From Mycolicibacterium sp. MU0053 (GTDB lineage: Bacteria > Actinomycetota > Actinomycetes > Mycobacteriales > Mycobacteriaceae), in NCBI RefSeq assembly GCF_963378095.1, contig NZ_OY726397.1, positions 5,084,001-5,148,000 on the forward strand: a DNA stretch of 64,000 nucleotides, read 5' to 3'. Every line of letters starts with the position of its first letter. Position 1 is the stretch's first letter. A program made the position numbers and the translations under genes. The notes under the pieces were generated by a model, which was not told the origin of the DNA, searched no databases, and worked only from the letters and a program-made list of their open reading frames with translations. Shown piece after piece: positions 32,237-39,126 of this stretch.

Positions 32237-33073
32237 GTGAATCACCCCGACGGCGACCGCGCCGACGCGAGCACCCTGTCCGGGGTCTCGGAAACGGCAC
32301 TGCTGACGCTCTACGGGAGGGCACATCAGGCCGGCCACCGGGACGCGATCCTCGAGGATCCGATGGCCATCAGGCTGGTGGAGTCAATCGACTTCGATTT
32401 CGAGAAGTTCGGCCGCAAGGGCCAAGAGATGGCGTTGCGGTCCCTGGCGTTCGACCGCGCCGCCGCCGAATACCTCTCGGCCCACCCGTCCGCGACGGTG
32501 GTGGCGTTGGCCGAGGGCCTGCAGACCAGCTTCTGGCGTCTGAGCAGCGCACTGCCAGAACTCGAATTCAGCTGGCTCACCATTGATTTCCCACCGATCA
32601 TTGAGTTGCGGCAACGCTTGCTGCCATCGTCGCCGCGGATCCACACGCTCGCGCAGTCGGCGCTGGACTACTCCTGGATGGATCAGGTGGACACCAGCAA
32701 CGGTGTGTTCATCACCGCGGAGGGTCTGCTGATGTATCTGCAGCCCGAGGAGTCCATGGGCCTGATCACCGAGTGCGCCCGCCGGTTCCCGGGCGGCCAG
32801 ATGATCTTCGACCTGCCGCCGGTGCTGGTGAAGAAGTTCGCGCCGAAGGGCGTGCGCTCGTCGCGCCGCTACCGGGTTCCGCCCATGCCATTCAGCCTCA
32901 AGCCCGCCGAGTTGGCGGACCTGGCCAACACCGTGCCGGGCATCCGCGCCGTGCATGACCTGCCGATGCCGCGCGGCCGCGGCTGGCTGTTCGACAAACT
33001 GTTTCCGGCCTTCTGGCAGTGGCCGCCCACCAAGCAGTACCGCGGCGCCTACACGCTGCTGGAGTTCGGCTGA
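32237..33073 (+). CDS. Class I methyltransferase, leucine carboxyl methyltransferase (LCM/TcmP-like) family
   Basis: GTG 32237 starts VNHPDGDRADASTLSGVSETALL. The family core begins at SGVSETAL, so the longer frame starting at 32012 is unlikely. The 278-residue product has the LCM/PPM1 pattern: ILEDPMAIRLVE, RSLAFDRAAAEYLSAHP, VVALAEGLQTSFWRL in place of motif I, WLTIDFPPIIELRQRLLP and ITAEGLLMYLQPEE. Mycobacteria have many members (pfam04072) of mostly unknown substrate. Next to the GPL exporter it could methylate a lipid, but nothing shown here proves a role in GPL. Confidence 0.8.
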   Translation: MNHPDGDRADASTLSGVSETALLTLYGRAHQAGHRDAILEDPMAIRLVESIDFDFEKFGRKGQEMALRSLAFDRAAAEYLSAHPSATVVALAEGLQTSFWRLSSALPELEFSWLTIDFPPIIELRQRLLPSSPRIHTLAQSALDYSWMDQVDTSNGVFITAEGLLMYLQPEESMGLITECARRFPGGQMIFDLPPVLVKKFAPKGVRSSRRYRVPPMPFSLKPAELADLANTVPGIRAVHDLPMPRGRGWLFDKLFPAFWQWPPTKQYRGAYTLLEFG

Positions 33074-33096
33074 TCAAGCTCGGTCCCGGCAAATGA

Positions 33097-34395
33097 CTAC
33101 CGCACGGATGCCGGCGTGAACTCGATGTGTAGTGCCGACAGACCCCGCAGCAGGAAGGTGGGGTCATACCCGTAGCGCCGGTTGTCAGCGGGGCCGTGGA
33201 AGGCTTCGTCAATCCTGATCTCCCGCATGCGTTCCAGCATCCGTCGGACCGTGATTTGCCCCTCGACCCGCGCCAACGGCGCCCCGGCGCAGGTGTGGAT
33301 GCCGCGACCAAAAGCAATGTGTTCGCGCACATTCTTGCGCTCTGGCCGGAACTCGTGCGGATCCTCGAACTTGCGCGGGTCGCGATTCGCGGCCCCCAGG
33401 CACAGCATCACGATGGTGCCGGCCGGCAGGTGCACTCCCCCCAGCGTGGTGGTCTTGCGGACCAGCCGAAAGTCGACCTTGGTCGGCGAGTGCATCCGCA
33501 ACGACTCTTCGATGAATGTCGGTATTTGGTCGGGGTGCTCGCGCAGCCGCTGCTGAAACTCCGGGCGATCGCCGAGCACCTGGACTGCCGCGCTGAGCAG
33601 TTTGGTGACGGTCTCCTGTCCCGCGGCGAACAAGAACGTGGCGGGCTTGACCAGCTCGATGAGCTCCGGTGTCGAGCCGTCGGGGTAGACCGCCGCGGCC
33701 ATTCCCGACAACACATCGCCGCGTGGTTCGCGACGTCGTTCAGCCAGATATCCGGCGAACTTGTCATCCAGGTATTGCAGCGGGTCGAGGCCCACCGGTT
33801 CCCCGTCGAGGGCGCCGACCCGGGTGCCGCCCGGTTGCTCGGCGCCGAGCGCCGCCAGAAACTCGGGCCGATCGTCCTCGGGCACGCCGAGGAGGTCGAT
33901 GATCGCCGAAGTGGCGAACGGCTTTGCGTATTCGGACAGGAATTCGCATTTCCCGTCTCCGCCATCGGGATCCATGATCTGGTCGAGTTGGCTGTCGACC
34001 AGTTGCCACATGTACTCCTCGTTCTCCTTGAGGCGCCGCGGCGTCAACAGCTTGTTCAGCAGCGACCTGGCCCGTTCGTGGGCGGGCGGGTCCATCACGA
34101 CCATGTGCTCGTGGATCGGAAACAGGTGCCGGTGCGCCTCGATCTGCGCCGAGATGTCGTCGCCCTCGGGTTCGAACGGCAACGGCGGGAACGGCCCACC
34201 GATCGCATTCACCGCCGAGAACGATTCGTGATCCTTGAAGGCCGTCATGACCTCCTGATAGCCGGTCACCGCGACGACACCGTAGTGCGGCTCCCGAAAG
34301 ACCGGTCCCTGGTCACGCAGGTGGTCCCAATACGCGTACGGGTCCTGGCTGATGTCCGGGTCGGAGAAGTAATCGACTGCGGCGAGGTCGGTCAT
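33097..34395 (-). CDS. Cytochrome P450
   Basis: ATG 34395 (MTDLAAVDYFSDPDIS) is the fitting start. An upstream in-frame extension to 34566 overlaps the ferredoxin gene and has no P450 pattern. The 432-residue protein has the I-helix AGQETVTKL (the usual acid-Thr is ET), the K-helix ExxR in EESLRM, and the heme loop FGRGIHTCAGAPLARVEGQ with the axial Cys. It is a soluble bacterial P450, presumably a hydroxylase of a hydrophobic substrate. The ferredoxin 52 bp upstream would pass electrons to it. The substrate is unknown, but sterols, terpenes or lipids are possible given the SDR nearby. Confidence 0.93.
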   Translation of the reverse strand: MTDLAAVDYFSDPDISQDPYAYWDHLRDQGPVFREPHYGVVAVTGYQEVMTAFKDHESFSAVNAIGGPFPPLPFEPEGDDISAQIEAHRHLFPIHEHMVVMDPPAHERARSLLNKLLTPRRLKENEEYMWQLVDSQLDQIMDPDGGDGKCEFLSEYAKPFATSAIIDLLGVPEDDRPEFLAALGAEQPGGTRVGALDGEPVGLDPLQYLDDKFAGYLAERRREPRGDVLSGMAAAVYPDGSTPELIELVKPATFLFAAGQETVTKLLSAAVQVLGDRPEFQQRLREHPDQIPTFIEESLRMHSPTKVDFRLVRKTTTLGGVHLPAGTIVMLCLGAANRDPRKFEDPHEFRPERKNVREHIAFGRGIHTCAGAPLARVEGQITVRRMLERMREIRIDEAFHGPADNRRYGYDPTFLLRGLSALHIEFTPASVR

Positions 34396-34447
34396 AACGG
34401 GCCGTCCTTTCGGTCGTGATGCGGGGCTGGGCTGATCGGTTGCTGGG

Positions 34448-34642
34448 CTAGGGGTCTTCGGTGATGGTGATCGCTCCCCGGGGGCACACGTCCACGGCCG
34501 CGCGCACCACCGCGTGCAGGTCGCTCGCGGGACGCTCGACGCAGGTCGCGAGGTCGTCGTCGGCAAGGGTGAATACGGCCGGCGCGGTTTCCACGCAGAG
34601 GCCGTGGCCCTCGCACAGTCGTGGATCGACGTGCACCCTCAT
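34448..34642 (-). CDS. P450-associated single-cluster ferredoxin with CxxHxxC motif
   Basis: ATG 34642 gives MRVHVDPRLCEGHGLC, a 64-residue protein. The cluster motif is CEGHGLC...CP, where the second cysteine position is His. Mycobacterial P450 operons often carry such [3Fe-4S] or atypical [4Fe-4S] ferredoxins with a non-Cys residue at this place. It lies directly before the P450 on the same strand, so P450 reduction is the likely role. An additional Cys in the middle (LATCVE) is not a usual ligand. The longer ATG at 34678 adds an Arg-rich tail and is less likely. Confidence 0.88.
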   Translation of the reverse strand: MRVHVDPRLCEGHGLCVETAPAVFTLADDDLATCVERPASDLHAVVRAAVDVCPRGAITITEDP

Positions 34643-34680
34643 GTATCCGCCCCGGTCATGCCGCCTCCGTCGAGTCATAC

Positions 34681-34694
34681 TGATCGATCGATCA
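34681..34694. promoter_or_regulatory. 14-bp perfect palindrome, candidate TetR operator
   Basis: TGATCGATCGATCA reads the same on both strands. It sits in the 126-bp gap between the divergent ferredoxin-P450 operon and the TetR gene, 39 bp from the ferredoxin start and 74 bp from the TetR start. A related inverted repeat occurs before the SDR at 35432. This is the usual geometry of a self-regulating TetR operator. Confidence 0.6.
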
Positions 34695-34768
34695 AACTGT
34701 TAGAATGCGCCATGCCTATCACGGGGTGCGTCAGACGGTCAAGCAATCCAGCGACAGCAGCCGGCTAG

Positions 34769-35365
34769 ATGGCAAGCCCCCGCAAGACCCCGCCCGCCGA
34801 CACCGGCGCACGGAGCCGACTGATCGAGGCGACCGCACAGATCATGCGCGACGAGGGCTACGCCGCCGCGACCTCCCGGCGGGTGGCCACGGAGGCCGGC
34901 GTCAAGCAGGCGTTGGTCTACTACTACTTCCCGACGATGGATGACCTGTTCGTCGAGGTGCTCCGCACCGGGGCGGAGGTGTCGCTGGCGAATATGCGCG
35001 CCGCACTCACCGACAACGACCCGATCCGCACGCTGTGGCTGATCAACAGCGACCTCCGAATGACTGGCCTGAACACGGAGTTCATGGCGCTGGCCAACCA
35101 CCGCAAGGCGATTCGCGCCGAGCTCAAGGCATACGCGGAGCGGGTCCGGGACATCGAGACCGCGGCGGTCACGGTGGCGATGCGCGCCAGCGGGGTCGAC
35201 CTGCAGAAATACCCGCCGGTGGCGGTCTCGATGATCATCGCCCAGGTGGCCCGCAGCCTGTGCAATGAGAGTGCGGTCGGGGTCACGCTGGGCCATGACG
35301 AGTTGCGCGCGTTCATGAAGCGCCAACTCGATCTCCTGGCCGCGCCGCCACCCGCGGGCACGTGA
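34769..35365 (+). CDS. TetR-family transcriptional regulator
   Basis: This 198-residue protein has an N-terminal helix-turn-helix: RSRLIEATAQIMRDEGY, SRRVATEAGVKQALVYYYFPTMDDLFVEVL (residues about 17-62). The C-terminal ligand domain has no recognisable subfamily pattern. It is divergent from the ferredoxin-P450 operon and is followed by the SDR. The shared GATCGATCGA motif on both sides suggests it controls these genes and itself, probably released by the P450 substrate. Confidence 0.92.
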   Translation: MASPRKTPPADTGARSRLIEATAQIMRDEGYAAATSRRVATEAGVKQALVYYYFPTMDDLFVEVLRTGAEVSLANMRAALTDNDPIRTLWLINSDLRMTGLNTEFMALANHRKAIRAELKAYAERVRDIETAAVTVAMRASGVDLQKYPPVAVSMIIAQVARSLCNESAVGVTLGHDELRAFMKRQLDLLAAPPPAGT

Positions 35366-35431
35366 ACCGCCGGCGCCTGGCTCTCGGCCCGGATGGTTGA
35401 CAGCCGCGCCGCATCAGTGTCACGCTCCTGA

Positions 35432-35457
35432 TCGATCGACCAGTTCCGGTCGATCGA
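35432..35457. promoter_or_regulatory. Inverted repeat upstream of the SDR, candidate TetR operator
   Basis: TCGATCGACC (35432-35441) and GGTCGATCGA (35448-35457) are perfect 10-base arms around a 6-base spacer. The core GATCGA is shared with the 34681 palindrome. It lies 55 bp before the SDR start, where a repressor would block transcription. Confidence 0.6.
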
Positions 35458-35512
35458 GCCATCACGCCGGACGGGCGATCGCTTGCCGGCGTCCAAGGAA
35501 TCGAGGAGCGTC

Positions 35513-36352
35513 ATGGGCGGACGAGTCGAGGGGAAGGTCGCGTTCATCACCGGCGCGGCGCGCGGCCAGGGGCGTAGTCACGCCGTACGACTGGCCGAGG
35601 AAGGCGCGGACATCATCGCGATCGATGTCTGCCGGAAGATCAGCAGCGACAGTCGAATTCCGTCGTCCACCCCCGACGAGTTGGCCGCAACCGCGGACCT
35701 GGTCAAGAACCTCGGCCGTCGCATCGTCACTGCCGAGGTCGACGTCCGCGACCACGACGCGATGAAGGAGGTGGTCGACAGCGGCGTCGAGCAGTTGGGC
35801 CGGCTGGACATCATCGTGGCCAACGCCGGGATCGGCAACGGTGGCCAGACGCTGGACAAGACCAGTGAAGAAGACTGGGACGACATGATCGACGTCAACC
35901 TCTCGGGGGTCTGGAAGTCGGTCAAAGCCGCTGTCCCCCATCTGATCTCCGGCGGAAACGGCGGATCGATCATTCTGACCAGCTCGGTGGGCGGCCTGAA
36001 GCCCTACCCCCACACCGGCCACTACATCGCCGCCAAGCACGGCGTCATCGGGTTGATGCGGACCTTCGCCGTCGAACTGGGTCAACACTCGATCCGGGTC
36101 AACGCCGTCTGTCCGACCAACGTGAACACGCCCCTGTTCATGAACGACGGCACCATGAAGCTGTTCCGTCCCGATCTGGAGAACCCCGGCGTCGAGGATC
36201 TCAAGGTCGCCGCGCAGTTCATGCACGTGCTTCCGGTGGGGTGGGTCGAACCGATCGACATCAGCAACGCGGTGCTGTTCCTGGCTTCGGATGAGTCCCG
36301 CTACGTCACCGGACTTCCGGTCACGGTGGACGCGGGCAGCATGCTGAAGTGA
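35513..36352 (+). CDS. Mycofactocin-type SDR oxidoreductase
   Basis: ATG 35513 (MGGRVEGKVAFITGAARGQG) has GAGGAG just upstream. The earlier in-frame start adds ten residues without a pattern. The 279-residue protein has the TGAARGQG cofactor motif, the catalytic Ser in LTSSVGG and YIAAK. It also carries the characteristic insertion after IAIDVC (about 25 residues, SSTPDELAATADLVK) of the mycofactocin-dependent SDR subfamily. Members hold a tightly bound NAD(H) re-oxidised by mycofactocin. It probably oxidises an alcohol made by the neighbouring P450. Confidence 0.9.
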   Translation: MGGRVEGKVAFITGAARGQGRSHAVRLAEEGADIIAIDVCRKISSDSRIPSSTPDELAATADLVKNLGRRIVTAEVDVRDHDAMKEVVDSGVEQLGRLDIIVANAGIGNGGQTLDKTSEEDWDDMIDVNLSGVWKSVKAAVPHLISGGNGGSIILTSSVGGLKPYPHTGHYIAAKHGVIGLMRTFAVELGQHSIRVNAVCPTNVNTPLFMNDGTMKLFRPDLENPGVEDLKVAAQFMHVLPVGWVEPIDISNAVLFLASDESRYVTGLPVTVDAGSMLK

Positions 36353-36401
36353 TGCCGTCGGCCCGAGGTGTGGCCGGGCCGATTCCGGGCACTCTCCGAA
36401 G

Positions 36402-37082
36402 ATGAACACCGTCGAGTACACCACCGGCCGCTTCGCCGACGTCTTCGGAGAAGCCTCGGGCCCCACGGTCCTGCTTTGGCACGGCACCCAGACCGACGCC
36501 CGGGCCACGGTCCGTCCGCTCGCCCAATTGCTTGCCGACCGCGGGCTCGGGGTGGTGGCCCCGGACTGGAACTCGCACGCCGCGGACCGTGGGCGCTCCG
36601 ACCTGTTGAGCTCCGTGGAATTCGCACGTAGCCGATCCGACCGCCTGGTGCTGGTCGGCTGGTCGCTGGGGGGCGTCGCGGCGGCCGGCCTCACCATCGG
36701 GGCCCCCGAGTACGGCGTCGACCTCGCCCACACTGTGTGCCTGGCCGGGGCGTTCATGGTGCCCGACCCGATTTCGGGTGAGCAGCTGAGGCCGCAGTTG
36801 TCCGGAGAGCGCACCGGAGCCCCGTTCACGTTGCTACACGGCTTGGCCGACGACGTGGTGCCGGCGCAGACCAGCCGGTCCTTCGCCGCCGATCTCGACC
36901 AGGCGGGCTGGCCGGTGCGACTCGTCGAGCTCGAAGCCGATCACGGCAATATCGCTGGGGCGCGGTACGACGCGGCGGCGGACCGCTATGAGCCCGCGCA
37001 CGACCCGGCGACGCGCCAAGTCGCCGGCACGGTAGCCGACCACATCGCCGGCGTGGCGATGGAACCGCCGGCTACGGGCTGA
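36402..37082 (+). CDS. Alpha/beta hydrolase
   Basis: This 226-residue protein has the oxyanion-region motif LLWHGTQTDA, the nucleophile elbow GWSLGG (about residue 87), an acidic residue in GLADDVVP and a catalytic His in EADHGNIAG. It is a small esterase-like hydrolase without a signal peptide. It starts 49 bp after the SDR, so it may be co-transcribed and act in the same catabolic route. The substrate is unknown. Confidence 0.82.
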   Translation: MNTVEYTTGRFADVFGEASGPTVLLWHGTQTDARATVRPLAQLLADRGLGVVAPDWNSHAADRGRSDLLSSVEFARSRSDRLVLVGWSLGGVAAAGLTIGAPEYGVDLAHTVCLAGAFMVPDPISGEQLRPQLSGERTGAPFTLLHGLADDVVPAQTSRSFAADLDQAGWPVRLVELEADHGNIAGARYDAAADRYEPAHDPATRQVAGTVADHIAGVAMEPPATG

Positions 37083-37103
37083 CGACGAGACGTTCCGGGA
37101 CGG

Positions 37104-37520
37104 TCACGTGGGAGAGAAGGGGTTGGCCAGCCGGACCCCTTCGATCACCTGCCCGTCGTTGAGGTCCTCGGTCCATAAAGTGTCGCAACGTAATTCGGTT
37201 GCGCTGCGCACGATCATGGCATCCCAGAAGGAGAGCTGATGACGACTCGACAGCATCGCAGCGGCAACAACATCGTCGGCCAGCGGCGAGTGGACTCGCC
37301 AGCGTGACAAGCTGTTCAATCTGTCGATTGCAACTCCAGAGGCGATCGTCTTGGCGACCTTGCGCGTCGCGTTGACGTAGAACTCCTGTAATACCTGGAC
37401 GCTGATCGCTCCGCGACGCTCGCGCCACAGCCGATCCACGAGAGCCTGGGACATCTCGTGCTTTTCACCCGCTGTCGCATCGTATGCATAGAGCAGAATA
37501 TTCGTGTCGACGAACTCCAC
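37104..37520 (-). CDS. vapC: VapC-type PIN-domain ribonuclease toxin
   Basis: GTG 37520, two bases after the antitoxin stop, gives VEFVDTNILLYAYDATAGEK. The upstream ATG at 37553 would lie inside the antitoxin. The 138-residue PIN domain has the acidic residues D5 (VDTN), E in VLQEFYVN, D in SFWDAMIV and D in LWTEDLNDG. These four are the usual metal site of VapC RNases. Toxin-antitoxin order and tight spacing support the pairing. Confidence 0.9.
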   Translation of the reverse strand: MEFVDTNILLYAYDATAGEKHEMSQALVDRLWRERRGAISVQVLQEFYVNATRKVAKTIASGVAIDRLNSLSRWRVHSPLADDVVAAAMLSSRHQLSFWDAMIVRSATELRCDTLWTEDLNDGQVIEGVRLANPFSPT

Positions 37521-37522
37521 GG

Positions 37523-37762
37523 TCAGCGCTCGTGGAGTTCGTCGCGGGACCACGTGATCGGCCCCACCCGCAGATCGAGGCCGTCGCTCATCAATCGACG
37601 CTCAGCCGCCCAGACCTCGTCATAGTCACGCACATCGCCGACTAGCTGCTCCAGCAGGCGCGCAACCAGGCTCGATACCGACGTATCGCGCTGAGCGGCC
37701 AGCACCTTCGCGCGGCGAACCAACTCCTCTGGCATCGACAACGTGATGTTCTTGGTTGCCAT
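37523..37762 (-). CDS. vapB: VapB-type antitoxin, ribbon-helix-helix
   Basis: This 79-residue protein begins MATKNITLSMPEELVRRAKVLAAQRDTSVSSLVARLLEQL, a ribbon-helix-helix DNA-binding fold. The C-terminal 30 residues (DYDEVWAAERRLM...) would wrap the toxin. It directly precedes the PIN-domain gene, and a palindromic site overlaps the region just upstream of its ATG, as expected for autorepression by the VapBC complex. Confidence 0.9.
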   Translation of the reverse strand: MATKNITLSMPEELVRRAKVLAAQRDTSVSSLVARLLEQLVGDVRDYDEVWAAERRLMSDGLDLRVGPITWSRDELHER

Positions 37763-37787
37763 GTGATCCAGCGTAGCACTGAATCAC
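37763..37787. promoter_or_regulatory. Inverted repeat abutting the vapB start, candidate autorepression operator
   Basis: GTGATCCAG (37763-37771) and CTGAATCAC (37779-37787) are 9-base arms with one mismatch and a 7-base spacer. The site touches the vapB start codon at 37762. If the operon is transcribed from a start site inside or near it, the VapBC complex bound here would shut the promoter. Confidence 0.6.
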
Positions 37788-37899
37788 AGGCACGAACTTC
37801 GAGTATCTCGGGAGGTGTCCGCGCCAGCATTGGCACATCGTCGGCCGCCGCGAGTCCATCTACTGATTCAAAATCGTGAACGCGGGAACTAGTCATAGC

Positions 37900-38091
37900 A
37901 TGGCCACGTATCGAGTTCTCAATCCACACGGTGATGTCGTCGACACCAAAGACATCGAAAGCGCCGACGACGCCCACGCTTGGTTTGTCGACCAGAAGGC
38001 AGATCCCGAACTGGGCTGGCGGATGGAAGTGCGCTCAGACGACGGCGACTGGGCCTTCTTCGACAGCAGCGAAGGCGACCGCAAGTACTAG
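37900..38091 (+). CDS. Small acidic hypothetical protein, 63 aa
   Basis: ATG 37900 gives MATYRVLNPHGDVVDTKDIE. The 63 residues are strongly acidic, with several Trp and Phe residues (HAWFVDQK, LGWRMEV, DWAFFDSSEG), which is a plausible compact fold. Proteins of this type are common as unnamed genes in mycobacteria. No function can be given. It is divergent from vapBC and convergent with the IclR gene. A perfect palindrome spans its stop at 38091-38104. Confidence 0.7.
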   Translation: MATYRVLNPHGDVVDTKDIESADDAHAWFVDQKADPELGWRMEVRSDDGDWAFFDSSEGDRKY

Positions 38092-38099
38092 GTGACTAG

Positions 38100-39023
38100 T
38101 CACCGCTCCGACGGCGGCACACCCCCGATGCGCGCCGTGATGTCCGCAGCCGCGTCCCGGATCTGCTCGCCGAGTTCCATCACGCGGTCACCGGCCAGGG
38201 GTTCCGGCGCATCGACCAGGCTCAAGACCAGCGCCGCAGCGGACTCGGCGTTGAAGACCGCGGCGCTGATCGCGACCACCCGGTAGGACAGCTCGGGGTG
38301 GATGTCGCGCAGCAGAGAATCTGCGTGTGGGCTCCCCGTGAGCTCCCGCAGAGTCGGCCCGGCGGCGAGACTCTGCAACGACAAGGCGTGCTGTCCTCGT
38401 TGCTGTTGGACCACCTCGGCAACGCCGGTGCCGTCTCGGGAAAGGTGTTCGACCGCATATCCGCGCTCCCTGATCAATTGCAGCGCAGACGAATAGGCGC
38501 CTTCGAGGATGCCGGCTGCGATACCGAGGTCCCGCTCGCCCCGTGCGTGCCATTGCCCGAGTTGATAATCCGGCAGCCACGCGGCGGCCACGGCTCCCAG
38601 CGGCGGAGCGAAGTCGACCCGGTCGCCGAGCCGAAGACCCAGGCTCCCCCGGCGCCCGCTCGCGGGCTGGATGATCTCGGCGACCACCAAGTCGGCGGCC
38701 GACGGGACGAAACCCAGACACACCACGTCGGCCGCGTCGGCGAGCGCATGCATGGCGTCGCGGGCGTGGTCGACCACGTCGATGGCCCCCGCCGCGGCCT
38801 GGCCGACCGGGATCAGCGCCGGGCCCAGCTGATAGGTCTTGTGACGAGGGTGGCGCACCAGCCAGCCGGCCCTGGTCAATGCGATGACCATCGGATAGCA
38901 GGTTGCCTTCGCGGTCCCGAGGTGTCGAGCGATCTCGGCCAGGGTCCGGCCCCGGCCGGGCTCGGCCATCAGCAGATCCATCAGCAGCAAGATCCGCTCG
39001 GTTTGCGGCGATTCACGCACCAT
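38100..39023 (-). CDS. IclR-family transcriptional regulator
   Basis: ATG 39023 gives MVRESPQTERILLLMDLLM, followed by a winged helix-turn-helix (TLAEIARHLGTAKATCYPMVIALTRAGW) and an IclR-type ligand domain (LRLGDRVDFAPPLGAVAAAWLP, RERGYAVE). It is 307 residues. It is divergent from the TPP enzyme, with direct repeats in between, so it probably controls that gene. Confidence 0.9.
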   Translation of the reverse strand: MVRESPQTERILLLMDLLMAEPGRGRTLAEIARHLGTAKATCYPMVIALTRAGWLVRHPRHKTYQLGPALIPVGQAAAGAIDVVDHARDAMHALADAADVVCLGFVPSAADLVVAEIIQPASGRRGSLGLRLGDRVDFAPPLGAVAAAWLPDYQLGQWHARGERDLGIAAGILEGAYSSALQLIRERGYAVEHLSRDGTGVAEVVQQQRGQHALSLQSLAAGPTLRELTGSPHADSLLRDIHPELSYRVVAISAAVFNAESAAALVLSLVDAPEPLAGDRVMELGEQIRDAAADITARIGGVPPSER

Positions 39024-39028
39024 TGTTT

Positions 39029-39058
39029 GCACTATGCCAACAGTGGAACGCACTATGC
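39029..39058. promoter_or_regulatory. Two direct repeats between IclR and TPP-enzyme genes, candidate operator
   Basis: GCACTATGC occurs at 39029-39037 and again at 39050-39058. The 21-bp spacing is two turns of the helix, so both copies face the same side. The pair is 6 bp from the IclR start codon and 69 bp from the TPP enzyme start. IclR proteins often bind repeated sites like this. Confidence 0.55.
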
Positions 39059-39126
39059 AACTTCGCTATGGTCGAGGCGGCGTCACGACGTGACGCGGCA
39101 CACGAACGTAGAAAAGAGTGAGACCA

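Noticed and set aside
33196..34419. 407-codon plus-strand frame opposite the P450
   Set aside because: Antisense of complete P450 motifs.
38091..38104. Perfect palindrome GGTGACTAGTCACC at the stop of the small acidic gene
   Set aside because: Short, in a convergent gene gap and without T tract. It may be part of a weak terminator, but there is not enough to call it.
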